DNA of 14,856 nt, taken from NCBI GenBank assembly GCA_035537095.1, contig DATLMV010000066.1:1-14856 (forward strand), read 5' to 3'. The notes beneath the pieces are model-generated. The model was given only the letters and a program-made list of their open reading frames with translations. It ran no database searches and was not told the DNA's origin. Numbering within the stretch: the first letter of the stretch is position 1; each line of letters starts with the position of its first letter. The stretch comes from DASWNP01 sp035537095 (lineage in GTDB: Bacteria > Acidobacteriota > Blastocatellia > Pyrinomonadales > Pyrinomonadaceae). The position numbers were made by a program, and so were the translations under genes. This document shows positions 1-7,246 of the stretch, piece by piece.

Positions 1-301
1 CGTGGAAAAATTTGAATTCATTGCCGACCTTCCTTGCAGTTATAAGATTTCGCAAAAACTTGCGCCCGGAGATGCGCCCGACCGGAGACCCTTTAGACGC
101 AGCATTGTGCGGGAATGTTGCCACGAAATGCAAGACGCAAGGCGTCAGGGCGGGCGTTGAAAAGAGGCGGCGACATTTATCAGCTTCCGCTTTATCCCGC
201 AGTCGTCCGTCTTCTTATTCGTTGCGCCGGTTTGAAAGCGTGATGTAACATCCGTGCGCATCCGGGGAAAGTTTAAATCGTCGGCGGAGCTTTGAACCTG
301 A
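1..301. other. Upstream region with no convincing gene
   Basis: This stretch ahead of rpiB has no reading frame that looks like a protein. An open frame at 12-248 is rich in arginine and has no ribosome binding site or recognisable motif. A possible sigma-70 type promoter is TTGCCG (21-26) with a 16-base spacer to TAAGAT (43-48), which would give a leader of roughly 250 bases before rpiB; this is weak. A small perfect hairpin (GACGC, loop AAG, GCGTC) lies at 134-146. No riboswitch, tRNA or terminator was recognised. The gene upstream of the window is not visible. Confidence 0.5.
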
Positions 302-793
302 ATGAAAATCGCACTTGCCAGCGACCACGCGGGTTACGAGGAGAAGGAGCGTCTCAAGCCTCTGCTCCGCGAACTCGGCGTCGAGTTTGAAGATTTGGGA
401 ACGGTTTCGGAGGAGTCGGTTGATTATCCCGACTACGCGCGCAAGGTCGGGGAGCGCGTCGCGCGCGGCGGGGCGGAGCAGGGCTTGCTGGTCTGCGGCT
501 CGGGGACGGGGATGGCGATTGCGGCCAACAAAGTGGCGGGCGTGCGTGCAGCCGTCGCGTGGTCGGAAGAGACGGCGCGGCTCGCGCGCCAGCACAACGA
601 CGCCAACGTGCTCACCATCGGCGCGCGCACGACGCCCGTCGAGGAGATTCCGAAAATCGTCCGCGCGTGGTTCGGGACAAGCTTCGACGGCGGGCGTCAC
701 GCGGGCCGCGTCGCCAAGATCGCCGAGATTGAACGCGAAGAGATGTGCCGGGAGATCGAGCGGGAAAACGACACACACGAGGAGACCACATGA
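302..793 (+). CDS. rpiB: Ribose-5-phosphate isomerase B (RpiB/LacA family)
   Basis: The 163-residue product should interconvert ribose 5-phosphate and ribulose 5-phosphate in the cytoplasmic non-oxidative pentose phosphate pathway. The family signatures are all visible: SDHAG at residues 7-11, the catalytic cysteine C65 in the loop CGSGTGM (65-71), and H98 in HNDANVL (98-104), at the same numbers as in E. coli RpiB. The core is about 145 residues; the last 15-20 residues are a charged tail (Glu/Arg-rich) beyond the usual end. The start ATG follows GGAG at 286-289 with a slightly long spacing, and the protein begins directly with the first beta strand, so the start is secure. The stop overlaps the glyA start (ATGA, 790-793), indicating one operon and translational coupling. 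Other members of the family isomerise galactose 6-phosphate (LacA/LacB), but no lactose genes are nearby. Confidence 0.95.
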   Translation: MKIALASDHAGYEEKERLKPLLRELGVEFEDLGTVSEESVDYPDYARKVGERVARGGAEQGLLVCGSGTGMAIAANKVAGVRAAVAWSEETARLARQHNDANVLTIGARTTPVEEIPKIVRAWFGTSFDGGRHAGRVAKIAEIEREEMCREIERENDTHEETT

Positions 794-2094
794 ACGAACG
801 CTTCAACGCATCGCTCGCCGATGTTGACCCCTTGATTAACCGCGCCGTCAACAACGAAGTCGCACGTCAGGCCGAAGGGCTGGAGTTGATCGCGTCGGAA
901 AATTTCGTCAGCGAAGCCGTGCTCGAAGCGATGGGTTCGGTCTTCACGAACAAGTATGCGGAAGGGTATCCGAAGAAGCGTTACTACGGCGGCTGCGAGT
1001 GGACGGACGTGGTCGAGCAGGCCGCGATTGACCGCGCCAAAGAACTCTTCAATGCCGAGCACGCCAACGTCCAACCGCACAGCGGCGCGCAGGCCAACAT
1101 GGCCGTCTATCTCGCCGCGCTCTCCTACGGCGAACAGATTCTCGGCATGAACCTCTCGCACGGCGGCCACCTCACGCACGGACACCCGCTCAACTTCTCC
1201 GGCATCAGCTACAAGGTCGCCGACTACGGCGTCTCGCGCGACACGGAACAGATTGACTACGACGAACTACAGCGCATCGCCGAAGAACACCGTCCGAAGT
1301 TGATCATCTGCGGCGCGTCCGCCTATCCGCGCACCATCAACTTCGAGCGTCTGGGCGAAATCGCACGCGGCGTCGGCGCGCGACTCTTCGCCGACATCGC
1401 GCACATCGCTGGGCCAATCGTCGCCGGTCTCCATCCTTCGCCCGTGCCGCACGCCGACTACGTCACGAGCACCACACACAAAACCCTGCGCGGCCCGCGC
1501 GGCGGCCTCGTCCTCTGTCGCGAAGAACATGCGAAGGAGATTGACCGCAAAGTTTTCCCCGGCGTGCAGGGCGGCCCGCTCATCCACATCATCGCGGCCA
1601 AGGCCGTCGCCTTCGGCGAAGCCCTCCACGACGATTTCAAAGAGTATCAGCGGCAAACTCTACAGAATGCGAAGGCGCTCGCCGAAGGCTTACAGTCGCA
1701 CGGCTTCCGCCTGGTCTCCGGCGGCACGGACAATCATCTGATGCTCGTTGATGTCTTCATGGGCGGCAAGGGCATCACGGGGAAGGTCGCCGAAAAGGCG
1801 CTCGACGCCGCCGGTATCACCGCCAACAAAAACACCATTCCCTTCGACACCAACTCGCCCTTCACCGCCTCCGGCATCCGCCTCGGAACCCCCGCGCTCA
1901 CCACGCGCGGCATGGGCACGGACGAGATGACGACGGTCGCGCGTCTCATCGCCGAAGTCCTCCACACACCCGAATCCGAAGATGTCCGCACACGCGTCAA
2001 ACAGCAGGTGCACGAACTCTCCGCGCGCTTCCCGCTCTACCCCCGACGCCTCCGCCAGAACCCGCCCGAAGTCGGCGCGATGGGCGCGGATTGA
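790..2094 (+). CDS. glyA: Serine hydroxymethyltransferase
   Basis: The 434-residue PLP enzyme converts serine and tetrahydrofolate to glycine and 5,10-methylene-tetrahydrofolate, the main cytoplasmic source of one-carbon units. Visible family features are LIASENF (33-39), the KRYYGGCE substrate-loop motif (63-70), SHGGHLTHG (123-131), DIAH with the cofactor-contacting D202 and H205, and the Schiff-base lysine K231 in TTHKTLRGPRGG (228-239). Length matches bacterial GlyA. An in-frame upstream start at 745 is possible, but the ATG at 790 has GGAG (781-784) at ideal spacing and overlaps the rpiB stop, so 790 is chosen. Pairing with rpiB is metabolically loose (pentose phosphate and one-carbon supply for nucleotide synthesis), but the four-base overlap supports co-translation. 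No obvious terminator hairpin follows; 75 bases separate it from the next gene. Confidence 0.97.
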   Translation: MNERFNASLADVDPLINRAVNNEVARQAEGLELIASENFVSEAVLEAMGSVFTNKYAEGYPKKRYYGGCEWTDVVEQAAIDRAKELFNAEHANVQPHSGAQANMAVYLAALSYGEQILGMNLSHGGHLTHGHPLNFSGISYKVADYGVSRDTEQIDYDELQRIAEEHRPKLIICGASAYPRTINFERLGEIARGVGARLFADIAHIAGPIVAGLHPSPVPHADYVTSTTHKTLRGPRGGLVLCREEHAKEIDRKVFPGVQGGPLIHIIAAKAVAFGEALHDDFKEYQRQTLQNAKALAEGLQSHGFRLVSGGTDNHLMLVDVFMGGKGITGKVAEKALDAAGITANKNTIPFDTNSPFTASGIRLGTPALTTRGMGTDEMTTVARLIAEVLHTPESEDVRTRVKQQVHELSARFPLYPRRLRQNPPEVGAMGAD

Positions 2095-2169
2095 AAGAAG
2101 CGGCGAACGGGCGGAAGGAACTCTCGAAAGGCGATGGCGTGTGCGACCGGGCACGAAAGGAAGTAGCCG

Positions 2170-2745
2170 ATGTCGTCCCTACCCAAAACGTACCTGACGC
2201 CGGAGGAATATTTGGCCTTCGAGCGTCAATGCGAGCACAAGAACGAATATTTCAAAGGCGAGATATTCGCCATGACGGGCGCGAGCCGTCAACACAATTT
2301 AATCACCGGCAACATAGCCTCAGAATTGGGGCAGCAACTTAAACAACGTGTGGACGAGCTTTACATTGGTCGAATGCGCGTGCTCATTCCGTTGACGACC
2401 AGTTACATGTACCCGGATGTCGTCGTGGTCTGCGACGAACCGCAGTTCGCGGACGGTTATCTCGACACTTTGACGAACCCGACGCTCATCGTCGAGGTGT
2501 TGTCCGCTTCGACGGAACTGTACGACCGGGGCAAAAAGTTTGAGCAGTATCGCAAACTCGATTCACTCAAGGAATATCTGCTCGTCGCGCAAGATAAACT
2601 CTCGGTCGAACGCTATCTGCGACAGCCTGACGGCGGCTGGCTGATGTCCGAGTTCAACAAACCGGAAGAGATGCTGAAACTCACATCCATCGAGTGCAAT
2701 CTCGCGCTCGAAGAGATTTACAGCAAGGTCGCATTCGACGTATGA
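2170..2745 (+). CDS. Uma2-family putative PD-(D/E)XK endonuclease (DUF820)
   Basis: The 191-residue protein belongs to the Uma2 (DUF820) family, which has a PD-(D/E)XK nuclease fold; the biological role of most members is unknown. Typical features are the opening TPEEYLAFE (10-18), the E26/E31 region with YFKGEIFAM, then YPDVVVV with D83, IVEVLSAST with E109 (107-115), and R120/K122/K123 ahead of a FEQYRKL helix (124-130). The acidic and lysine residues expected for metal binding are therefore present, so it looks active rather than degenerate. The start has a good AAAGGAAG site at 2156-2163. Base composition is somewhat lower in GC than glyA. The family is highly multiplied in Cyanobacteria, Acidobacteriota and Chloroflexota and is often a solitary, apparently mobile gene, which fits this isolated placement. 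No partner methylase, toxin or antitoxin is adjacent. Confidence 0.85.
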   Translation: MSSLPKTYLTPEEYLAFERQCEHKNEYFKGEIFAMTGASRQHNLITGNIASELGQQLKQRVDELYIGRMRVLIPLTTSYMYPDVVVVCDEPQFADGYLDTLTNPTLIVEVLSASTELYDRGKKFEQYRKLDSLKEYLLVAQDKLSVERYLRQPDGGWLMSEFNKPEEMLKLTSIECNLALEEIYSKVAFDV

Positions 2746-2773
2746 ACCTTCGTTCGTTCTGATTTGCACGCGC

Positions 2774-2793
2774 TCTCAAAGTATGCTTTGAGA
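2774..2793 (+). terminator. Small perfect hairpin, possible weak terminator after the Uma2 gene
   Basis: TCTCAAAG (2774-2781), a TATG loop and CTTTGAGA (2786-2793) make an 8-bp perfect stem 28 bases after the Uma2 stop codon. No run of T follows (the next bases are TTGCGTTC), so intrinsic termination would be inefficient. It could instead protect the mRNA 3' end. Its position between two co-directional genes supports a transcription boundary here. Confidence 0.35.
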
Positions 2794-2830
2794 TTGCGTT
2801 CAGTCGTCAACAGCAAAACCCTTCACGCTT

Positions 2831-2860
2831 TTCTGTATCTGCCCGCCTTTAGGTTACTAT
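2831..2860 (+). promoter_or_regulatory. Candidate sigma-70 promoter for the helicase gene, very close to its start codon
   Basis: TACTAT at 2855-2860 is a good -10 hexamer; the matching -35 (TTCTGT at 2831-2836, 18-base spacer) is weak. Transcription would begin around 2866-2868, at or one or two bases before the helicase ATG (2868), so the transcript would be leaderless or nearly so. No Shine-Dalgarno sequence precedes the ATG, which agrees with this. The call rests on pattern only. Confidence 0.4.
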
Positions 2861-2867
2861 AGAAATT

Positions 2868-4877
2868 ATGGAGGAAATTTTCGGGCGCGACGGTTTGATT
2901 GCGCGCGCTCATCCTGATTATGAATACCGTCCGGGCCAGATACAGATGGCGTCGGCGGTGCTGCGTGCGTTTGAGGAGCGGCGGCATCTGATCGTCGAGG
3001 CGGGGACGGGAACGGGGAAGACTCTGGCGTATCTCGTCCCGGCGATTGCGGCGGCGACGGCGCGGGGCGAGCGCGTCGTTATCTCGACGGGGACGAAGAA
3101 CCTGCAAGAGCAGTTGATGGAGAAGGATATTCCGTTTTTGCAGCGCGTCCTGAAGAAGAAGTTCACCGCCGCTTACATGAAGGGCCGGAACAATTACGCG
3201 TGCCTCTATCGCATCAAGCGCGCGGAGGACGCGCCCGTTTTGGAGAACTTCGAGGACGTTGATCACTTCGAGGAGGTGCGGCATTGGGCGCGGGAGTCGG
3301 CGACGGGCGACCGCGCCGAGTTGACGGAGCTTCCCGAAAATCTATCGTTCTGGCGTCACATTGATGCGCGCTCGGAAATCTGTCTCGGACAGAAGTGCAC
3401 GGACTTCGACGCCTGTTTCATCACGCGGATGCGCCAGCGCGCGCAGGATGCGGATATCGTCATCGTCAATCATCATCTCTTCTTCGCCGACCTCGCGCTG
3501 CGCGGCGGGCAGTACGGGCAGGTGCTGCCGGACTATTCGGCGATCATCTTCGACGAAGCGCACGCCGTCGAGGACGTGGCGGCGGAATACTTCGGCTCGC
3601 AAGTCTCCAACTATACCCTTGAGGAACTTCTGCGTGATTTGAACAATCTTCCCATCACCGATGTAGATACGAATCGTCAGTTGACGAAGAGTACAGGACG
3701 TGTAGCACGCTTCGCCGAACAGTTCTGGATGGGCTTCCGCGACGGGCGTGGTGAAGAGGGAAGATTCCCGATTCTTCCACATACCTTTGCAAAGAAAAAC
3801 ACCCGAGGAGATACCGAAAGAACCGCATTAGGTGATGCATATGTGAATCTTGATACTTCTCTGGGGAGAATTGAAACGACCCTCGCCGCTCTTAGAGAGC
3901 AGCCTCCTGAAATTGAGAATTATGTTCGGCGCATGCGCGAATTACGTTTTCATTTAAACTTCATTGTGAAGGGGGATGATAAGCATTTTGTCTATTGGCT
4001 GGAACGTCGCGGTCGCGGTATGTTTTTGCGCGCCTCGCCAATTGACGTGTCAGGTCTCCTACAAGATAAGCTTTTCGAGCGAGTTGAGACTGTTATATTG
4101 ACTTCGGCAACGTTGGCAAGCGGAGGGAGTTTTAACTTCGCACGTAAAAGACTTGGCCTATCAGAAGAACCTAACGAAACAGGAGAGCTTAATCTTCTGG
4201 CTGAAAAGACCGATGAACTAGTTGCGCCTTCGAGTTTCGACTACAAGACGCAGGCGGTGCTCTACCTGCCGCCGCGCATGCCCGACCCGCGCTCGCCGCA
4301 GTTTGCCGGTGCGGCGGCGGAAGAAGTCGTCAAACTGCTGCGCATCACGCGGGGGCGGGCCTTCGTGCTCTCGACATCTCTGAGCGGCATGCACGCGCTC
4401 TACGAACGCGTCGCGCCGCAGATTGATTTCCCTTGCTTCGTGCAGGGCAGCGCGTCGAAGGCCGGAGTGCTCGACAAGTTTCGCGCGACGCCGCACGCCG
4501 TCCTCTTTGCGACCGCGAGTTTCTGGCAGGGCGTTGACGTGCGCGGCGAGCAGTTGTCGTGCGTGATTATAGATAAGCTGCCGTTCGCCGTGCCGAGCGA
4601 CCCCATAGTCGCCGCGCGCCAACGCTTCATCGAAGACGCGGGCGGTTCCAGTTTTTACGAATACAGCGTGCCGCAGGCGATCATCAGTTTGAAGCAGGGC
4701 TTGGGACGGCTCATCCGCAGCGCGACCGATAGGGGCGTGCTCGCCGTCCTCGACCCGCGCCTGCGGACGCAGGGCTACGGTCGCCTGTTTCTCGAAAGCC
4801 TGCCGCCCTGTCGCGTCACTTCAAATATCGCGGAGGTGGCGCGCGTGTTTGAAGTCAAAGAAGCTTTGGTTAGATAA
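2868..4877 (+). CDS. dinG: DinG/XPD-family ATP-dependent DNA helicase with iron-sulfur cluster
   Basis: The 669-residue superfamily 2 helicase should unwind DNA 5' to 3' and help resolve damaged or R-loop structures, as DinG and YoaA do. Visible motifs are Q24 in the YRPGQ segment, Walker A AGTGTGKT (45-52, K51), four cysteines C112, C172, C177 and C183 (the last three spaced x4 and x5 as in E. coli DinG, expected to hold a 4Fe-4S cluster), the DEAH box (229-232) and motif VI QGLGRLIRS (610-618). The start is supported by the usual DinG-like beginning (EEIFGRDGLIARAHPDYEYR); no Shine-Dalgarno is present, and a -10 element sits just upstream. GC content falls to about 46% over 3841-4200 (residues roughly 325-444), while the flanks are above 60%, suggesting an internal segment of other origin. 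The frame stays open throughout. DinG versus YoaA cannot be settled from motifs alone. Confidence 0.9.
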   Translation: MEEIFGRDGLIARAHPDYEYRPGQIQMASAVLRAFEERRHLIVEAGTGTGKTLAYLVPAIAAATARGERVVISTGTKNLQEQLMEKDIPFLQRVLKKKFTAAYMKGRNNYACLYRIKRAEDAPVLENFEDVDHFEEVRHWARESATGDRAELTELPENLSFWRHIDARSEICLGQKCTDFDACFITRMRQRAQDADIVIVNHHLFFADLALRGGQYGQVLPDYSAIIFDEAHAVEDVAAEYFGSQVSNYTLEELLRDLNNLPITDVDTNRQLTKSTGRVARFAEQFWMGFRDGRGEEGRFPILPHTFAKKNTRGDTERTALGDAYVNLDTSLGRIETTLAALREQPPEIENYVRRMRELRFHLNFIVKGDDKHFVYWLERRGRGMFLRASPIDVSGLLQDKLFERVETVILTSATLASGGSFNFARKRLGLSEEPNETGELNLLAEKTDELVAPSSFDYKTQAVLYLPPRMPDPRSPQFAGAAAEEVVKLLRITRGRAFVLSTSLSGMHALYERVAPQIDFPCFVQGSASKAGVLDKFRATPHAVLFATASFWQGVDVRGEQLSCVIIDKLPFAVPSDPIVAARQRFIEDAGGSSFYEYSVPQAIISLKQGLGRLIRSATDRGVLAVLDPRLRTQGYGRLFLESLPPCRVTSNIAEVARVFEVKEALVR

Positions 4878-4939
4878 TGCGCGCCCGAACTGGTTCGACA
4901 AAGCTCCACTTATCCTGACACTTTTCGACGGAAACACAG

Positions 4940-5161
4940 ATGCCCAAAGACAAACAGGAAGAGAAGACGCTTCACAAGGTGGTGGTCAATCAGGAGGGCC
5001 GTTATTCGATCTGGCCCGCCGACCGTGAGAACGCTCGCGGTTGGAGAGACGCCGGAAAGAGCGGCACGATGGAACAATGCACGAAATACATCGAGAAGAT
5101 TTCGTCGGACACGAAGCCGCCCGCCGGGAAAAAGAAGACCGACAAGATAAAGGATAAGTGA
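4940..5161 (+). CDS. MbtH-like protein, atypical and orphan
   Basis: The 73-residue protein matches the MbtH family, small partners that bind and activate adenylation domains of nonribosomal peptide synthetases. The core VVVNQEGRYSIWPADREN (14-31) followed by GW (34-35), then C47 and YIE (50-52), gives the family pattern, including two of its three conserved tryptophans, W25 and W35, which contact the adenylation domain. Two features are unusual: the common N-terminal NPFD motif is replaced by a charged stretch, and the third tryptophan of the WTDxRP end is a serine (ISSDTKP, 54-60), followed by a lysine-rich tail. No synthetase gene is in the window. The gene sits 62 bases after the helicase and 87 bases before queD; only a weak GGAAA precedes the start. 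It may serve a synthetase elsewhere or have another function. Confidence 0.8.
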   Translation: MPKDKQEEKTLHKVVVNQEGRYSIWPADRENARGWRDAGKSGTMEQCTKYIEKISSDTKPPAGKKKTDKIKDK

Positions 5162-5248
5162 CCTGTGCGAGAAGACACGGCCTCCGCGTCATTCGCCGGA
5201 CGGGGAAGCGCGTGCGGGCCGAGAGAGAGGAAGGGAAACGAAGCGAGC

Positions 5249-5638
5249 ATGGCCGGACAGTTTGAAGTGATGATTGAACGCAACTTTTCCAGCGCGCATC
5301 AACTGCGCGGCTATAAGGGCAAGTGCGAGAACCTGCACGGGCACAACTACCGTATCGAAATCTTCGCGCGCGGGCGCGAGTTGGACAACATCGGTCTGCT
5401 GGTTGACTTCGGCGACCTGAAGGAGGCCGCCGACGAAGTGGTCGGCTATCTCGACCATCGCAACATCAACGAACTCCCGCCCTTCGACATCGAACTCAAC
5501 CCCTCCGCCGAAAATCTCGCGCGCTACATCCTCGAACGCGTCGCCGCACGCGTCGGCGACGAACGCGTTCAGGTCTATAAAGTCCGCTGCTACGAGACGC
5601 CGACCAGCGTCGCTACTTATCAACTGGACGAGGGGTAA
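5249..5638 (+). CDS. queD: 6-pyruvoyl-tetrahydropterin synthase / 6-carboxy-tetrahydropterin synthase (QueD family)
   Basis: The 129-residue enzyme should act on dihydroneopterin triphosphate, giving 6-carboxy-5,6,7,8-tetrahydropterin for queuosine (7-deazaguanine) synthesis, or 6-pyruvoyl-tetrahydropterin. Zinc ligands are H17 in FSSAHQL, and H30 and H32 in HGH. The catalytic cysteine is C26 in CENLHGHNY, the CxxxHGH form typical of QueD; D69-H70 and E116 in CYETPTS complete the active site. The reading frame is open back to a GTG at 5165, which would add 28 residues, but those look unlike the family and the protein fold starts at QFEVMIERNFSSAH, so the ATG at 5249 (purine-rich GGAAGGG upstream at 5229-5235, rather far) is preferred. 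No other queuosine genes are nearby. The stop codon lies inside the left arm of a heptad inverted repeat. Confidence 0.9.
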   Translation: MAGQFEVMIERNFSSAHQLRGYKGKCENLHGHNYRIEIFARGRELDNIGLLVDFGDLKEAADEVVGYLDHRNINELPPFDIELNPSAENLARYILERVAARVGDERVQVYKVRCYETPTSVATYQLDEG

Positions 5639-5734
5639 AAGGGAAAAGGTTAAAAGGGGAAAGGGAAAGCATTGACGCCCGTTCGGGTACTCCGTGCTTT
5701 CCCTTTCCCCTTTACCCCTTTAACCGTTTCCCCT
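5632..5734. repeat. Heptad-periodic long inverted repeat between convergent genes (locus A)
   Basis: Between queD and the convergent sigma-54 activator gene, a purine-rich left arm (5632-5671) and a pyrimidine-rich right arm (5695-5734) pair. The inner 19 bases (5653-5671 with 5695-5713) match perfectly around a 23-base loop (5672-5694). Outward pairing continues with shifts. Both arms break into 7-base words: GGGTAAA, AGGGAAA, AGGTTAA, AAGGGGA, AAGGGAA on the left, and TTTCCCT, TTCCCCT, TTACCCC, TTTAACC on the right. The first left word contains the queD stop codon TAA (5636-5638). It is well placed to be a bidirectional terminator, although no clean T-run follows either way. Confidence 0.85.
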
Positions 5735-5741
5735 CTGTTTC

Positions 5742-7136
5742 TCAGGTGGTGATGAGCGCGGGGATGTCTATCTTGTATTTGCGGATTTTGCTGTAGAGGC
5801 GCGGGCGGTAGATGCCGAGCAGGTTGGCCGCCGCCTGTTTGTTGCCGCCGGTGCGTTGGAGCGTCTTTTCGATGACGAGCTTTTCGATCTCTTCGAGCGT
5901 CAGGTTGGGCGGCACGTCCCATGCGGAACTCTGCGCGGCGCGTTCGGGCATCGCGCCGTTATCGAAGGGCAGGTCAACGGGTTCGATCTTGCTGCCTTTG
6001 GCGAGCAGCACCGCCCGCTCGACGACGTTCTGCATCTCGCGCACGTTACCCGGCCAGCCGTGCCCGAAGAGGCGTTGATAGGCCGATTGCGAGATGCCCG
6101 AAATCGGGCGTTGATACTTGCGCGCGTACATCTTCAGGAAATGCTCGGCGAGCAGTTGGATATCTTCTGTGCGCTCGCGCAAGGGCGGGACGTGAATCGT
6201 GATGGTCGAGATACGATAGAAGAGGTCGTCGCGGAGCAGCCCGTCGCGGATGGCGTCGGCGGGCGGGCGATTGGTGGAAGTGATGAGACGAAAATCTACG
6301 GCGTAGGTCTTCTCCGAGCCGATTTTGCGATAGCTGCGCTCTTGCAGGACGCGCAGCAGCTTCGGCTGCAACTCGACGGGCATCTCGGCGATTTCGTCGA
6401 GCAGGAGCGAGCCGCCCGCCGCGTGCTGGATGAGGCCGTCTTTGTCGGCGTGCGCGCCGGTGAACGCGCCCTTCGTGTGGCCGAAGAGTTCGGATTCGAT
6501 CAGTTCTTTGGGCAGCGCGGCGCAGTTCACTTTGATGAAGGGTTTCTTGGCGCGCAGGGAATTGTAGTGGATGGCGTTGGCGATGAGTTCCTTGCCCGTG
6601 CCGGATTCGCCGACGATGAGCACGTTGGCGTCGGATTTGGCGACCGATTCGATCATTTCATAAATCATCTGCATCGCTTTGGACGAGCCGATGATGTTGA
6701 AATACTCGGTGCGCGTCGAAAGCTGTCGGCGGATGGATTCGTTCTCGACCATCATCTCGCGTCGTTCCAGAGCCTTCTCGACGAGCGGTTGAAGCATCTC
6801 GAAGTCGAAGGGCTTCTCAAGGAACCAGAACGCGCCCGCTTTGGTCGCTTCGACGGCACGCGCGACCGTGCCGTAGCCGGTCATGACGATGACTTCGGTC
6901 GAGGGCTGCGCGTCTTTGACGTGGCGCAGGACTTCCATGCCGTCCATCGTCTGCGCGGTCAGTTGCAGGTCGCAGACGACGATATGATGCGCGCCGCGAT
7001 CAAACAACTCGATGGCCTCGGCCTGCGTCGCCGCCGTGTCCACCGTGTAGCCCTCTTCGACCAGATTCTGCTTGAGCGAATCGGCCATCATCGGTTCGTC
7101 GTCAACGACCAGAATACGTACCTCTTTACGTTCCAC
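5742..7136 (-). CDS. NtrC-type sigma-54-dependent response regulator
   Basis: The 464-residue transcription activator has three domains. Receiver, residues 5-120: acidic pocket D12/D13, phosphoacceptor D56, T86 and K108. AAA+ domain, about 147-375: Walker A GESGTGKE (176-183) and the sigma-54 contact loop GAFTGA (223-228), so it should activate sigma-54 promoters by ATP hydrolysis. Fis-type helix-turn-helix at the C terminus: GGNKQAAANLLGIYRPRLY, about 433-451. The start is GTG, chosen because the receiver begins there and AAGGAGG lies 10 bases upstream (complement of 7147-7153). It follows the small kinase-like gene by 110 bases, probably in one operon. No GG-N10-GC sigma-54 promoter was found in the flanking intergenic DNA, so its targets are likely elsewhere. 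Targets and stimulus are unknown. Confidence 0.95.
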   Translation of the reverse strand: MERKEVRILVVDDEPMMADSLKQNLVEEGYTVDTAATQAEAIELFDRGAHHIVVCDLQLTAQTMDGMEVLRHVKDAQPSTEVIVMTGYGTVARAVEATKAGAFWFLEKPFDFEMLQPLVEKALERREMMVENESIRRQLSTRTEYFNIIGSSKAMQMIYEMIESVAKSDANVLIVGESGTGKELIANAIHYNSLRAKKPFIKVNCAALPKELIESELFGHTKGAFTGAHADKDGLIQHAAGGSLLLDEIAEMPVELQPKLLRVLQERSYRKIGSEKTYAVDFRLITSTNRPPADAIRDGLLRDDLFYRISTITIHVPPLRERTEDIQLLAEHFLKMYARKYQRPISGISQSAYQRLFGHGWPGNVREMQNVVERAVLLAKGSKIEPVDLPFDNGAMPERAAQSSAWDVPPNLTLEEIEKLVIEKTLQRTGGNKQAAANLLGIYRPRLYSKIRKYKIDIPALITT

Positions 7137-7246
7137 CTTCCGCTTGCCTCCTTGCTAAAGTAAACGACGGACGCTCGACGTTGCGTGATGAACTGAGAAA
7201 AAGATGCTTTTGAGTCTCCGGTTCAGCAAGCGACATTTGCGGGCGT

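Noticed and set aside
12..248. A 78-codon open frame at the window start
   Set aside because: No ribosome binding site, Arg/Ser-rich low-information product, no motif; treated as intergenic.
5856..7163. A 435-codon plus-strand open frame opposite the sigma-54 activator gene
   Set aside because: Same cause: high third-position GC opens the antisense frame. The minus-strand protein has full receiver, AAA+ and Fis motifs.
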